From contig JAVGWX010000013.1 of NCBI GenBank assembly GCA_036924085.1, forward strand, positions 68,813,859 to 68,877,858: DNA of 64,000 bases, written 5' to 3'. The position numbers and the translations under genes were made by a program. Shown here one piece after another: positions 8,801 through 18,739 of the stretch. How positions within the stretch are numbered: the stretch's first letter is position 1; every line of letters begins with the position of its first letter. The stretch is from Ariolimax columbianus. Taxonomy: Eukaryota; Mollusca; Gastropoda; Stylommatophora; Arionidae. The notes under the pieces are model-generated. The model saw only the letters and a program-made list of their open reading frames with translations, was not told the DNA's origin and did not search any database.

Positions 8801-9214
8801 TTCTCTTTGACAGCGTTCCGAGATCCCGCCCCACTCGCAACAAGAACTATGAGCCTCTATTCGACACAGTGAAGTCATGCAGCTGTAAATTGGTACATGG
8901 TTCTTAGAGTTTAGCGAGTATTTCAGGTAAAAGCAATAGACGCATAATCAGGAGTTTCTACATTTATATAGAAATAACCGAATGGCATGACAGCCAGCCA
9001 CTTGTCGCACTGGTGACATGACAGCTAAATATTTCTTTCAGACATGTCCCCTATTCACTGGTGATAAGTGACAAGCCACTGCTTGAGATGGTGTACAGCA
9101 TTGCCGGAGGACTGAACTGATGTTATCATTTGTTAGAGTAGTTTATGTATTTATTCCATAGCGAATGGGGAAGAAAGGAAAAGAGAGGTAAGATAAAAGA
9201 ATAACGGAGAGAGC
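8801..9214. other. Unassigned stretch
   Basis: No recognisable motif or tandem structure on either strand. Confidence 0.3.
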
Positions 9215-9262
9215 GTTGTTATTCATTGGATTCTATCTGAGTGCAACATTTGTGGGCAATGA

Positions 9263-9835
9263 AGAGGCTGACAGACTGTCACGAGAAGGTGGATAGCTGC
9301 CTCAGTCTGATATAAGAGGCTGACAGACTGTCACGAGAAGGTGGAAAGCTGCCTCAGTCTGATATAAGAGGCTGACAGACTGTCACGAGAAGGTGGAAAG
9401 CTGCCTCAGTCTGATATAAGAGGCTGACAGACTGTCAAGAAAAGGTGGAAAGCTACCTCAGTCTGATATAAGAGGCTGACAGACTGTCAAGAGAAGGTGG
9501 AAAACTACCTCAGTCTGATATAAGAGGCTGACAGACTGTCAAGAGAAGGTGGAAAGCTACCTCAGTCTGATATAAGAGGCTGACAGACTCTCAAGAGAAG
9601 GTAGAAAGCTGCTTCAGTCTGATATAAGAGGCTGACAGACTGTCAAGAGAAGGTGGAAAGCTACCTCAGTCTGATATACGAGACTGACAGACTGTCAAGA
9701 GAAGGTGGAAAGCTACCTCAGTCTGATATACGAGGCTGACAGACTGTCAAGAGAAGGTGGAAAGCTACCTCAGTCTGATATACGAGGCTGACAGACTGTC
9801 AAGAGAAGGTGGAAAGCTACCTCAACCTGATATAG
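9263..9835. repeat. 52-bp minisatellite, about 11 copies, from RNase H codons
   Basis: The unit is AGAGGCTGACAGACTGTCA plus CGAGAAGGTGGAAAGCTGCC and TCAGTCTGATATA, 52 bp. The first unit is the continuation of the RNase H reading frame (NEEADRLSREGG). As 52 is not a multiple of three, expansion destroyed the frame. Left units carry CACGAGAAGG and right units CAAGAGAAGG, so variants are locally clustered. Confidence 0.9.
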
Positions 9836-10137
9836 AAAGCTACCTCAACCTGATATAGGTAGAAAGCTACCTCAACTTGATATAATTAGCAAACTACCTC
9901 AGCCTGATATAGGTAGAAAGCTACCTCAGCCTGATATAGGTATAAAGCTACCTTAACCTGATATAGGTATAAAGCTACCTCCCCCTGATAGGTAGAAACC
10001 CACCTCAACCCGATATAAGTAGAAAGCTACCTCAACCTGATATAGGTAGAAAGCTACCTCAACCTGATATAGGTAGAATGCTACCTTAACCTGATATAGG
10101 TAGAAAGCTGCCCCAACCTGATATAGGTATAACTTAG
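9836..10137. repeat. Secondary 26-27-bp array derived from half of the 52-bp unit
   Basis: The unit is about AAAGCTACCTCAACCTGATATAGGTAG, matching the second half of the 52-bp unit (GGAAAGCTACCTCAGTCTGATATA). About 11 copies run up to the point where the LINE coding sequence resumes. It shows a two-step amplification in which half of a repeat unit became a new unit. Confidence 0.85.
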
Positions 10138-10383
10138 GAAGAGGCCAAGAGGTTTACTAGGTGTAGATACAGGGACAAGTGGAAAGCACAGCACACAGGT
10201 CATCAACCAAATGACACATATTACCAGCTCAACAGAGGTGAGCAGGTAGTCATCTGTAGACTCCACACAGGCCACGACTGACACTGAGATACCATATGTT
10301 CAACAAACTTAGAATAGGAAATACAGAAGAACGTGTCTGTGACACAGACAAAATGTCTGCTGAGCATCTGCTACAATAGTGTT

Positions 10384-11091
10384 CTTCTTCTTCTTCGTCG
10401 TCGTACGCTATCAGACGTCAACCTGTATTTTTTCGAAAAAAGCAGCGGTCATCCTGAGGCTGTCGACAATGCCATAGAGCTTGTATAGTGTTGCCACTGG
10501 TGATGGCCACATCTGCTTTCTCTGATCTTCGTATGTCGGGCAGTTTTGCAGCAAATGTTCAGCGGTCATTTTCCCGGTACCACACGAGCATTCGTCAGTG
10601 CCACCTATCTTCAATTTGTTGAATAGGTGGTACCTCAGTCTATTGTGGCCTTTGCGAAGTCTGAAGACCACGACCTGCTCTCTTCTGTTCAACTGGCCAT
10701 AGGCATCGTTGTTTGTGTAGCCAGTATGTTCTGTTTCCCATTTAGTCATGTATCTGGCTTTGATAAGCCGTTTTGACTCTTCGTATGTAACACTAGTATC
10801 TGGTTGTGGTAGTCTTGCACCTTCTTTTGCCAGTCTGTCTGCCTCCTCGTTGCCTTGGATGTTACAGTGGGATGGAACCCACTGTACCACTACTCTTTTT
10901 GGTGCGGACTGCTGGCATAGTTGACAGAGTGCTGCTCTTAAATCATTAGGTTCAGTATTTTTCTGGCTTTTTAGTGCTGTGACTACGGCCAGGGCATCTG
11001 TAAGCAGGACTATATGGCTTTCATTCCTTTAACCTGTCCCCATTTCTTCCACTGCCGCCCTCAGTGCCTCTGCCTCCGCTCTGAAATTGCT
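10384..11091 (-). mobile_element. RNH-A LINE, truncated copy
   Basis: On the minus strand it starts in the RNase H domain near FRAEAEALRAAVEEM-type codons at 11091, has a frameshift near 11030, and stays open from about 10890 to 10411. VVQWVPSHCNIQGNEEADRL and the C-x-C...H...C zone (CSCGTGKMTAEHLLQNC) are clear. It ends in VDV-stop, then a GAC/GAA-rich tail at 10384-10397. Wording such as GGTDEC and MWPSPVATL places it in a subgroup with the 17.1-kb copy. No clear TSD was found. Confidence 0.85.
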
Positions 11092-11900
11092 TGAGAACAA
11101 AGGTGTTCAAATTACGGGGAACGCAGAAAGCATGTGTGATCATCACCATTTCAACTCCTGCACAAGCTTTAGGATAATATATATAACCTTGGAAAAACCA
11201 CTGCTTTCTTTAGTTACACATTCAAGCTGATGTCATGAAGCAGCCTAAGAGGAAGAAGAAGAGAAAGAAGAAAAAGTTGAGGAAGAACAGGACGAAGACG
11301 AAAAAGAAGTAGAAGCGGAGGAAGAGCAAAAAATAAGATACATTGCACGAGACCACAGCTTGTCTATTAAGTAGAGTTGTCAGTCCCCTTCCTCGATGTC
11401 TTTCCTTCCTTACAAATAAGCAATGTACCAATTTACAGCAGTGTCGACTAGTGCATGCCAGTCACGGGAGTTGAACATCCTACATACGCTGCTAAAAACA
11501 GTGTTCCTACCACTACTCTAATGAAGACGGTATACCAAAATTGAGGTATATAGACTAAACGTATGACATTTCGCCCGCAAGCTAATGCGCTTTCTTTTCT
11601 GACGACACTTCGACTGGAGAATCCCCTCGGGAGACTCGATAAATTCGATAGCACACGTGTCTACATCAGGTAGATATGGCCTGTTATCATCCATCCTTCG
11701 TGAAGATGCCCCGATAGCATTGGAAATCGATATCTCTGACATGAGGGCATTAACCGAAGACACGTGACAACACAATTGATGACGTCAGTATCTTATTACT
11801 CCAAAGTCTTCTTAACAAGGCATATACTCTCGCAACACCTTCCTTGCGCAGTTTATATTTCATTTTCTTCCGCAAAATTATCAGAGGTGTTTAGATGCTA
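11092..11900. other. Unassigned stretch with one unrecognised minus-strand frame
   Basis: No known repeat recognised except a GA-rich run near 11235-11330. A minus-strand frame of 85 codons at 11518-11775 is not low-complexity; it contains SSRRMDDNRPYLPDVDTCAI and then an E-F-I-E-S-P-E-G run. I do not recognise it. It could be a decayed transposon ORF or an exon; there is no supporting context. Confidence 0.3.
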
Positions 11901-13085
11901 TCTTGTTCCGCTCGTTCAATGAACATATGCTTGTATTTGTGGTTATGTGGGGACTGGTCTTGTTCGCTCGTTCAATGAACATATGCTTGTATTTGTGGTT
12001 ATATGGGGACTGGTCTTGTTCGCTCGTTCAATGAACATATGCTTGTATTTGTGGTTATGTGGGGACTGGTCTTGTTCGCTCGTTCAATGAACATATGCTT
12101 GTATTGGTGGTTATGTGGGGACTGGTCTTGTTCCGCTCGTTCAATGAACATATGCTTGTATTTGTGGTTATGTGGGGACTGGTCTTGTTCGCTCGTTCAA
12201 TGAACATATGCTTGTATTTGTGGTTATGTGGGGACTGGTCTTGTTCCGCTCGTTCAATGAACATATGCTTGTATTTGTGGTTATGTGGGGACTGGTCTTG
12301 TTCGCTCGTTCAATGAACATATGCTTGTATTTGTGGTTATGTGGGGACTGGTCTTGTTCCGCTCGTTCAATGAACATATCCTTGTATTTGTGGTTATGTG
12401 GGGACTGGTCTTGTTCGCTCGTTCAATGAACATATGCTTGTATTTGTGGTTATGTGGGGACTGGTCTTGTTCCGCTCGTTCAATGAACATATGCTTGTAT
12501 TTGTGGTCATGTGAGGACTGGTCTTGTTCGCTCGTTCAATGAACATATGCTTGTATTTGTGGTTATGTGGGGACTGGTCTTGTTCGCTCGTTCAATGAAC
12601 ATATGCTTGTATTTGTGGTTATGTGGGGACTGGTCTTGTTCCGCTCGTTCAATGAACATATGCTTGTATTTGTGGTTATGTGAGGACTGGTCTTGTTCGC
12701 TCGTTCAATGAACATATGCTTGTATTTGTGGTTATGTGGGGACTGGTCTTGTTCGCTCGTTCAATGAACATATGCTTGTATTTGTGGTTATGTGAGGACT
12801 GGTCTTGTTCGCTCGTTCAATGAACATATGCTTGTATTTGTGGTTATGTGAGGACTGGTCTTGTTCCGCTCGTTCAATGAACATATGCTTGTATTTGTGG
12901 TTATGTGAGGACTGGTCTTGTTCCGCTCGTTCAATGAACATATGCTTGAATTTGTGGTTATGTGGGGACTGGTCTTGTTCGCTCGTTCAATGAACATATG
13001 CTTGTATTTGTGGTTATGTGGGGACTGGTCTTGTTCGCTCGTTCAATGAACATATGCTTGTATTTGTGGTTATGTGGGGACTGGC
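11901..13085. repeat. 56/57-bp satellite, about 21 copies, partly dimeric
   Basis: The unit is CGCTCGTTCAATGAACATATG plus CTTGTATTTGTGGTTATGTG and GGGACTGGTCTTGTT. Copies are 56 bp, or 57 bp when written CCGCTCG. In 12059-12511 these alternate, giving a 113-bp dimeric period. Each unit holds the palindrome GTTCA-A-TGAAC followed by CATATG. Frames through the array are artefacts. Confidence 0.95.
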
Positions 13086-13660
13086 ATTCTGACAGGGGTT
13101 GGAAGGGGCACTGTGACGTATGAGGGAGGGAAGGATGGCATTGGGACATCGTGGGGGGGGGGGGAAGAGGGGGAGAATGGCATTGTGACATTTGGGTGAA
13201 AGGGCTGGGGAGATGGCATTGTGGCATTTGGGGTAAAGGGGAGGAGATGGCAAGTTGGCATTTCGGGGGGAAATGCGTGGGGGTGGGGGAATGACATTCT
13301 GGCAATTAGGATAAGGAGGGGTGGGAGTTGGCATTGTGACATGTGGAAGAAAGGGGTTGGAGGGATGGTATTGTGACATGTGGAGGAAAGGGGTTGGAGA
13401 GATGGCATTGTGACATGTGGAAGAAAGGGGTTGGACAGATGGCATTGTGACATGTTGGGGAAGAAGGGTGTGGAATGGAATTCTGACATGTTAGGGAAAA
13501 AAGGGGATGGGTGGGGATAACGCAATGTGTGACGTGTTGTCGCAATGTGTGAAATGTTGTCGCAATGTGTGACGTGTTGTCGCAATGTGACGAATGGCAT
13601 TGTGAGATATGGTTGAAAGGGAGGGAAATAACATTCTGACATTTGGTGTGACAAGAGAAT
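13086..13660. repeat. Degenerate G-rich ~37-bp array plus 20-bp sub-array
   Basis: Imperfect units such as GGCATTGTGACATGTGGAGG plus AAAGGGGTTGGAGAGAT, with a 12-base poly-G run near 13150. At about 13520-13590 a 20-bp unit CGCAATGTGTGACGTGTTGT repeats four times. Proline-rich frames on the minus strand are translations of this repeat. Confidence 0.75.
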
Positions 13661-13689
13661 TTAGAAAAAATATTTGGAATATCCAGTTT

Positions 13690-13912
13690 TTGAGCGTTTT
13701 ACGACATCTTCAAACTTGTTATGTGTGCGTAGTTACTGAATTTTATTTGGTGTTGTTCAAAGTCGGTATCACAGACCTTCGGGCAAACCCATACCTGCTC
13801 GGTGTCTCGCAGCATTTCATGAAGAGTGTGGATTCTGCTGGTTCCAATAGCTCGCTGGATGTACACACTCCTGAAACGTTTTCTTATGTCGAGGCGCAAC
13901 TTCTTGATTGAC
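13690..13912 (-). mobile_element. RNase H-type LINE C-terminal fragment (family RNH-C)
   Basis: Minus codons read SVYIQRAIGTSRIHTLHEML followed by RDTEQVWVCPKVCD. The pattern Y-x-Q-R-A-x-G-T-x-x-x-x-T-L-R-x-x-x-R-x-T-E-x-x-W-V-C-P matches the C-terminal block of the elements at 41.38 and 24.3 kb, which follow a WIYCPAHVGVQGNERAD RNase H segment. The RNase H part itself is missing here. Confidence 0.6.
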
Positions 13913-13929
13913 TTGCGTGTTGTGATACG

Positions 13930-14085
13930 TTTTGTGGTTTGTGGACTGCCACGGCACCAGACTGGGCTCCCTGGGAAACAGGTTTTGATTATGTGGACTG
14001 CCTTGCAACTAGAGTGGGCCCCCAGGGAAACATGTTTTGTTGTATGTGGACTGCCATGCCTTCAGAGTGGGCCCATATAGAAACA
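13930..14085. repeat. 52-bp repeat, three copies
   Basis: Three imperfect units (TGTGGACTGCC starting at 13940, 13992 and 14044), each with AGTGGGCCC and GGGAAACA-like blocks. Confidence 0.7.
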
Positions 14086-14109
14086 TAATAGGTTCACTCA
14101 TTTCATTTT

Positions 14110-14155
14110 TTTGCATGTCGTAAAAGGCGACTACTAAAAGTTGTGCATAGGGCTG
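14110..14155 (+). repeat. Dispersed CATGTCGTAAAAGGCGACTA motif
   Basis: The motif GCATGTCGTAAAAGGCGACT recurs as CATGTCGTAAGAGGCGACTA near 28.51 kb and in a diverged form (CGTCTGAGGCGACTAACTG) near 26.79 kb. It is probably the end of an interspersed element; no boundary is visible. Confidence 0.4.
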
Positions 14156-14205
14156 GCAGACTATTATTCCTTCTATCATTTTGCTTTTCGTCCTTCTTGC
14201 GTCTT

Positions 14206-14575
14206 TCAGAGTGAGGTTATCAAGAGGTTTCTTGACAGGGCCCTAGTATGTGATTCGGAGAGGTTTACTGATTCTGTTATTTCTGCTGTCCATCTTTTGC
14301 GTGGTCTACCCTTCACTTTGTATCTATTGTATCTGTAGGTGATTGCATTCTCATAGATACTATTTGGTATTTCATGTGTCACGTGGCCGAACCATTTGGT
14401 TTGCTGTCTCTTGATGAGGTCTAGCACTAGTATTGTACCTACTTGTCTCCTAGTACCTTCGTTTCTGATTCTATCCATTCTTGTGACTCCACGGATTCTG
14501 CGCACGCATTTCATCTCTGTTGTTACAATGTTTCTTTGATCTTTGTTTACTATTGTTCATGTCTGGCACCGATAG
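14206..14575 (-). mobile_element. LINE RT C-terminal fragment
   Basis: Minus codons give MKCVRRIRGVTRMDRIRNEG, QQTKWFGHVTHE, then YRYNRYKVKGRPRKRW and SRNLLITSL-stop. These are the C-terminal LINE blocks L-R-R-x-x-G-V-T-R-x-D-R-I-R-N-E, W-F-G-H-V and G-R-P-R-K-R-W. A paralogue at 39.2-40.0 kb carries the same MTTEM...SRNLFIT order. About 100 codons are uninterrupted. A 29-bp array starts 65 bp upstream on the same strand. Confidence 0.75.
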
Positions 14576-14640
14576 TAGTGCAATGTAGAACTATTGTTTA
14601 GCGTGCTTATTGTACTGGTAAACTCATCACGCTATAATCG

Positions 14641-15200
14641 TTATCACAAAACCGAACTTCAAATGACGGTTATCACAACACCGAACTTCAAATGACGTTT
14701 ATCACAAAACCGAACTTCATATGACGGTTATCACAAAACCGAACTTCAAATGACGGTTATCACAACACCGAACTTCAAATGACGTTTATCACAAAACCGA
14801 ACTTCATATGACGGTTATCACAAAACCGAACTTCAAATGACGTTTATCACAAAACCGAACTTCATATGACGGTTATCACAAAACCGAACTTTATATGACG
14901 GTTATCACAAAACCGAACTTTAAATGACGGTTATCACAAAACCGAACTTCAAATGACGTTTATCACAAAACCGAACTTCATATGACGGTTATCACAAAAC
15001 CGAACTTCAAATGACGGTTATCACAAAACCGAACTTCAAATGACGGTTATCACAAAACCGAACTTCAAATGACGTTTATCACAAAACCGAACTTCAAATG
15101 ACGGTTATCACAAAACCGAACTTCAAATGACGTTTATCACAAAACCGAACTTCATATGACGGTTATCACAAAACCGAACTTCATATGACGGTTATCAGCC
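14641..15200. repeat. 29-bp satellite, about 19 copies
   Basis: The unit is GGTTATCACAAAACCGAACT plus TCAAATGAC, 29 bp, with GACGGTT/GACGTTT and CAAATG/CATATG variants. It lies just upstream (minus sense) of the LINE fragment at 14206-14575, but I could not match the unit to LINE codons. Confidence 0.95.
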
Positions 15201-15214
15201 TTCGCTTAAGAGCT

Positions 15215-16300
15215 AGCTACTGAAAACATGATGTTTGCTAATCACATGTGAGGAAGACCACTCTCTTTGTTCAGCCGTGTGGACAGTCTTTTCTCTTGGT
15301 GTGACCGCTGATATAGGTCACTTGCGCGGTGAATTGGATTAAAGTGAGAAAGAAGAGAACATGTTCTTGTTAATAACCTCAATCTGGTCCTGGGCTACCT
15401 GTGGTCAGTAGCAAGATTTTATCGAGACGATTGGAGAAAGCACATAATGCTGATTTTTCTACAGGGTTTACTCCCGAAGCCTTTCAGTAAACATCTATCC
15501 CATAAGGCAGCGGAAGAGGATCACATCTATCGTTGTGTGTCGTCCAAAAACGATGCCTATTACCAGTTGAACCGAAGAGAGCAGGTCGTTGTCTTCAGAC
15601 TTCGCACTGGCCACAACAGACTGAGGTACCACCTATTCAACAAATTGAAGATAGGGTGTACCGACGAATGCCCGTGCGGTACTGGTAAAATGACCACTGA
15701 ACATCTGCTGCAGAACTGCTCGACATACGAGGATCAGAGAGAGCAGATGTGGCCATTACCAGTGGAACTGCAAGACAAGCTCTATGGCAGTGGCGAGAGC
15801 CTCAGGATGACCGCCGCTTTTTTCGAAAAAATAATGGTTACTGTCTGACTGTGTACGCAGAAGAAGAAGAAGAAGTTGTGTGTCGTGCCTTTTCCATAAC
15901 CACAAGAGGTCGTAGGGGCATCTCTCTCCGACCGTGTTCTAGTCCATTATAGTCGTGTCCAAATTTCAATAGCAACAAAACCGACGCTGTCTGCAGCAAT
16001 GGCGAATGCGTCAATCTCGTGAAGTTCAGCCATGTGAACTAGACCGTGAAAATACGACACAGGTTTAAGCGTAGTGCTAAATTTAATTAGACCAAGTCCA
16101 GGCCAAGATAATCAGAAGGCAGAAAACTCACACACACAAAAAAAAACTAATTAATTAATCAGTCCAAATGGAAAACACGTTTCCCCGAACACAAGTCGCC
16201 GACTAGTGTGAATCCCAGGCCTGGCTGCATCCATAATGAACTAAACCACCAGAGCAATGTAGACCAGTAGCCGGTAGGGTCCTATTTTTGCCGCTCTTCT
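15215..16300 (-). repeat. Interspersed repeat R, copy 1, split by an RNH-A insertion
   Basis: Left part (15215-15531) and right part (15887-16300) together match, in reverse order and orientation, the copy at 23398-24195. Shared blocks include CGGCTGAACAAAGAGAATG-like, CTCGATAAAATCCTGC-like, ACCGTGAAAATACGACAC and AGTGTGAATCCCAGGC. No transposase or tRNA head is visible, so the class is unknown. The RNH-A LINE at 15544-15874 interrupts it. Confidence 0.65.
15544..15874 (+). mobile_element. 331-bp RNH-A LINE insertion with 12-bp TSD
   Basis: The body matches the C-terminal 100 codons of the 761-2446 element (KNDAYYQLNRREQVVVFRLR, CPCGTGKMTTEHLLQNC, FFEKIMVTV-stop) and ends in (GAA)n at 15860-15874. 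GTTGTGTGTCGT occurs on both sides (15532-15543 and 15875-15886), a perfect 12-bp TSD. It is very close to the 0.7-2.5 kb copy and far from the 10.4/17.1-kb subgroup. It interrupts repeat R. Confidence 0.9.
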
Positions 16301-16470
16301 CTAAAGAAATAATCCAGTGTTGGACATTTGTTTCAACAAATAGAAAGAAAATATTTTTATTGATAGAATGAATTCATTGATTGCATTTTAGCTTAAAGAT
16401 ACACAACCTGCGGTTTCTAGATTAAATAATTTGGAGACATGTAACTACTATTTATTGATAACGCTCTTCA
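16301..16470. other. AT-rich unassigned spacer
   Basis: No recognisable feature. Confidence 0.3.
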
Positions 16471-16474
16471 ATGT

Positions 16475-16641
16475 GTCTCAATTTCATTCAATCAATCAAA
16501 GCCCGTCGCTCCCCCCGGTGCATAGGCCATCGACAACATCTCGACAACACACACGGTCATGTGCTGCTTTTTCTGCCTCTCTCCAGGTGTCATTATTTAA
16601 TTTTAGCTCCTCACATTCTCTTCTCCACGTATTTTTGGGTC

Positions 16642-16680
<39 letters not shown>

Positions 16681-17057
16681 CTCTCTCTTTTCACCTGAGA
16701 ATTCCATGAAAGATCATGTCTGGCTATGTTAGACTGTGCCTTCCGCAGCGTATGTCCTATCCTGCCCTATTTTCTTCGCTTAGTTTGTTGTTCCAATGGC
16801 TGTTGTTGGCTCCTTTTCCACAAGTCTCCATTCTAAACCATGTTCTGCCACTTTATGAACACAAGTCTCCATTCTAAACCATGTCCTGCCACTTTATGAA
16901 CACAAGTCTCCATTCTAAACCATGTCCTGCCACTTTATGCCCATTATCCTTCGCAGGCATCTGTTAATGAAGGACTGGAGTCGTTGTTGTATGACCTTTG
17001 TCGTTCTCAATGTCTCCGCTCCACACAGAAACACCGACTTGAAGCTGGCTTTGGATC
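16475..17057 (-). mobile_element. LINE RT C-terminal part hosting an RNH-A insertion and a 41-bp array
   Basis: Minus order: IWRSRDVKILTKIRIS (17580-17532), the inserted RNH-A copy (17531-17058), then SFKSVFLCGAETLRTTK, RLQSFINRCLRRIMGIKWQD, a three-copy 41-bp repeat, and finally NTWRRECEELK, DRVCCRDVVDGLC and GGSDGL. This is the L-W-R-S...T-K-I-R-I-F-N-x-N-V-K-x-V-L-L-Y-G-x-E-T-W-R-x-T-K ... W-R-R ... D-R-x-x-W-R-x-x-V-D-x-L-C-S layout of a LINE 3' end. The tail is (TTGA)n near 16480-16500. A (CT)n run sits at 16638-16690. Confidence 0.7.
16819..16938. repeat. 41-bp repeat, three copies, in LINE RT codons
   Basis: The units begin CACAAGTCTCCATTCTAAAC at 16819, 16860 and 16901 and are nearly identical. 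The right-most unit is continuous with the minus-strand LINE codons for MGIKWQDMV, so the repeat duplicated part of that coding segment. Confidence 0.85.
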
Positions 17058-17531
17058 TTCTTCTTCTTCTTTTTCTTCTTCTTCTTCTTCTTCTTCTTCT
17101 TCTTCTTCTTCTTCGTACGCCGTCAGACGTCAACTTGAATTTGTTCAAAGAAAGCAGCTGTCATCCTGAGGCTATCGACACTGCCATAGAGCTTGTCTAG
17201 TGTTGGCATTGGTGATGGCCACATGTGCTTTCTCTGGTCCTTGTATGTCGGGCAATTTTGCAGCAGATGTTCAGCGGTCATTTTCCCTGTACCACAGGTG
17301 CATTCGTCAGTACCACCTATCTTCAGTTTATTGAATAGATGGTATCTCAGTCTGTTGTGGCCTTTGCGGAGTCTGAAGACCACGAACTGCTCTCTTCTGT
17401 TCAACTGGTAGTAGGCATCATTTTTTGTGTAGCCAGTATGTTCTGTTTCCCATTTGGCCATGTATCTGGCCCTAATAAACCTTTTGGACTCTTCGTAGGT
17501 CACACTAGAATCTGGTTGTGGTAATCTTGCA
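17058..17531 (-). mobile_element. RNH-A LINE, truncated copy with long GAA tail
   Basis: Minus codons run from ARLPQPDSSVTYEESKRFIR through KNDAYYQLNRREQFVVFRLR and CTCGTGKMTAEHLLQNC to IQVDV-stop, followed by about 18 GAA triplets (17058-17114). It is 5'-truncated just downstream of the RNase H domain. Host LINE codons on both sides (IWRSRDVKILTKIRIS and SFKSVFLCGAETLR) show it landed inside an RT gene. No clear TSD. Confidence 0.85.
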
Positions 17532-17580
17532 AGATATTCTAATTTTGGTGAGAATCTTGACATCTCTGGATCTCCATATA

Positions 17581-17839
17581 TTGTGTATCCATTGCATTCC
17601 TTTGGAGGAATTGGTCTGAACTACGGTTCATATCTTACATAAACCTGCATCGAATTACGCTGTACGACTCTTATAATAGTGGTGTATGTAGCAATTAGTT
17701 TAACATAATACAATTACTAGCGCCATACACAACCCTCTTTAGTCGCGATTGACGTTGTGCTTAGAGTGTTATAATGGGACACAATTATTTGGTGCGGGGA
17801 ACCACAGGGGAGGCAATTTGTGTTGGCGAATGTAATAAT
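17581..17839. other. Unassigned stretch
   Basis: No motif recognised; it may be upstream RT sequence of the LINE at 16475-17580, too decayed to read. Confidence 0.3.
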
Positions 17840-18605
17840 ATTTTTTTTTAAAGAAATGTAGTTCGTTTTCGTTCCACTTGCGCCGCTGAGCGTCCTGTGG
17901 AGCTTAATTCGTCTGACCTTCACCAAGTGCGTTGCGTCGTTCAATGTAAGCCCGTGTTGCTGCACAATCACTCTAATGTCATCTATCCACCTGCCCCGTG
18001 GCCACATCCTTGCTTGTAGCCAGATCTACCAGCGTTGTAAGCTATCAGTGGAAGATGATGAGGGTGCATTCTCATAAGATGACCAAACCAACTTATTTTC
18101 TGCCTGGAAATGTATTCGGCACAAGACGTAGTGCCGACCATACTTCGAATGTCGTCGTTCCGCATTCTGTCTCTCCTGGTAACACCGATGACTTTCCTCA
18201 AACACTTCATTTCACAAGTCGAAATTCTGCTCTCGCACGCCCCGGACAGAGGCCATGTTTGGCACTTGTAGCACAGAATCGGCATAAATATACTGTTTAT
18301 CAGCTTTGTTGCCAAACTAATGCTCGGATGTCTAAGCAGTGGGGACAGGCTGATAATTCACCGCAGATGCTTTCTCACACCTTGTCTCAATTTTCCTGTC
18401 GATCCTACCGTCTGTCAAAAAAATACTGCCCAAATACGTGAACGCATAGACCTGTTGAAGAGCAATATCATTGACACTTGTTTTGAGTGGCCCAGGTATT
18501 CTATTGATCATCAAAGTTTCTCTTTTGTTCTCGCTTCTTCGCATATTGTATTTATAACAGGTAATCGCAAGAGCGATCATGTGTTTTTGTAGTTTATTTT
18601 CATCG
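17840..18605 (-). mobile_element. LINE RT C-terminal part, frameshifted
   Basis: Minus strand from about 18600: QQVYAFTYLGSIFLTDGRID, then after a frameshift LINSIFMPILCYKCQTWPLS, MKCLRKVIGVTRRDRMRNDD, ISWFGHLMRM, and after another shift PRGRWIDDIR. These are the standard post-palm LINE blocks Y-L-G-S-I-x-x-x-D-G-R-I, P-x-L-x-Y-x-x-Q-T-W, R-R-D-R-x-R-N-D-D-I-R and W-F-G-H-x-x-R-M. No intact frame remains. Confidence 0.75.
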
Positions 18606-18739
18606 TCGTACAGCAGATACAGAGGGTAGGACAGAAGTGTGTAAGGGATAGTACCTAACTGTGAAAGACAGCCACATCCTAGATGGACAGGATCCTATTT
18701 GGTTCTCCCACTTCTGTCTAGCTCTTATATGACTCAGGG
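18606..18739. other. Unassigned spacer
   Basis: No recognisable feature. Confidence 0.3.

Larger units (their letters stand above)
9215..10381 (+). mobile_element. Decayed RNase H LINE expanded internally by minisatellites
   Basis: The plus frame at about 9217 reads VIHWIPSECNICGNEEADRL, the C-terminal part of an RNase H domain (W-I-P-S-H-C-N-x-x-G-N-E-E-A-D-R-L) with the catalytic His replaced by Glu. Directly after it lie a 52-bp array and a 27-bp array. Then the coding sequence continues at 10137 with EEAKRFTRCRYRDKWKAQHT, NDTYYQLNRGEQVVICRLHT and, after frameshifts, C-V-C-D-T-D-K-M-S-A-E-H-L-L-Q. Removing the arrays gives the same order as in the RNH-A copies. A minus-strand RNH-A copy follows from 10384. 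Confidence 0.75.

Noticed and set aside
10384..11110. TSD for the 10.4-kb RNH-A copy
   Set aside because: GTGTTC occurs on both sides but is not adjacent to the element ends, so it is not a convincing duplication.
13014..13654. Proline/histidine-rich minus frames
   Set aside because: They read the degenerate GGCATTGTGACATGTGG array in three frames.
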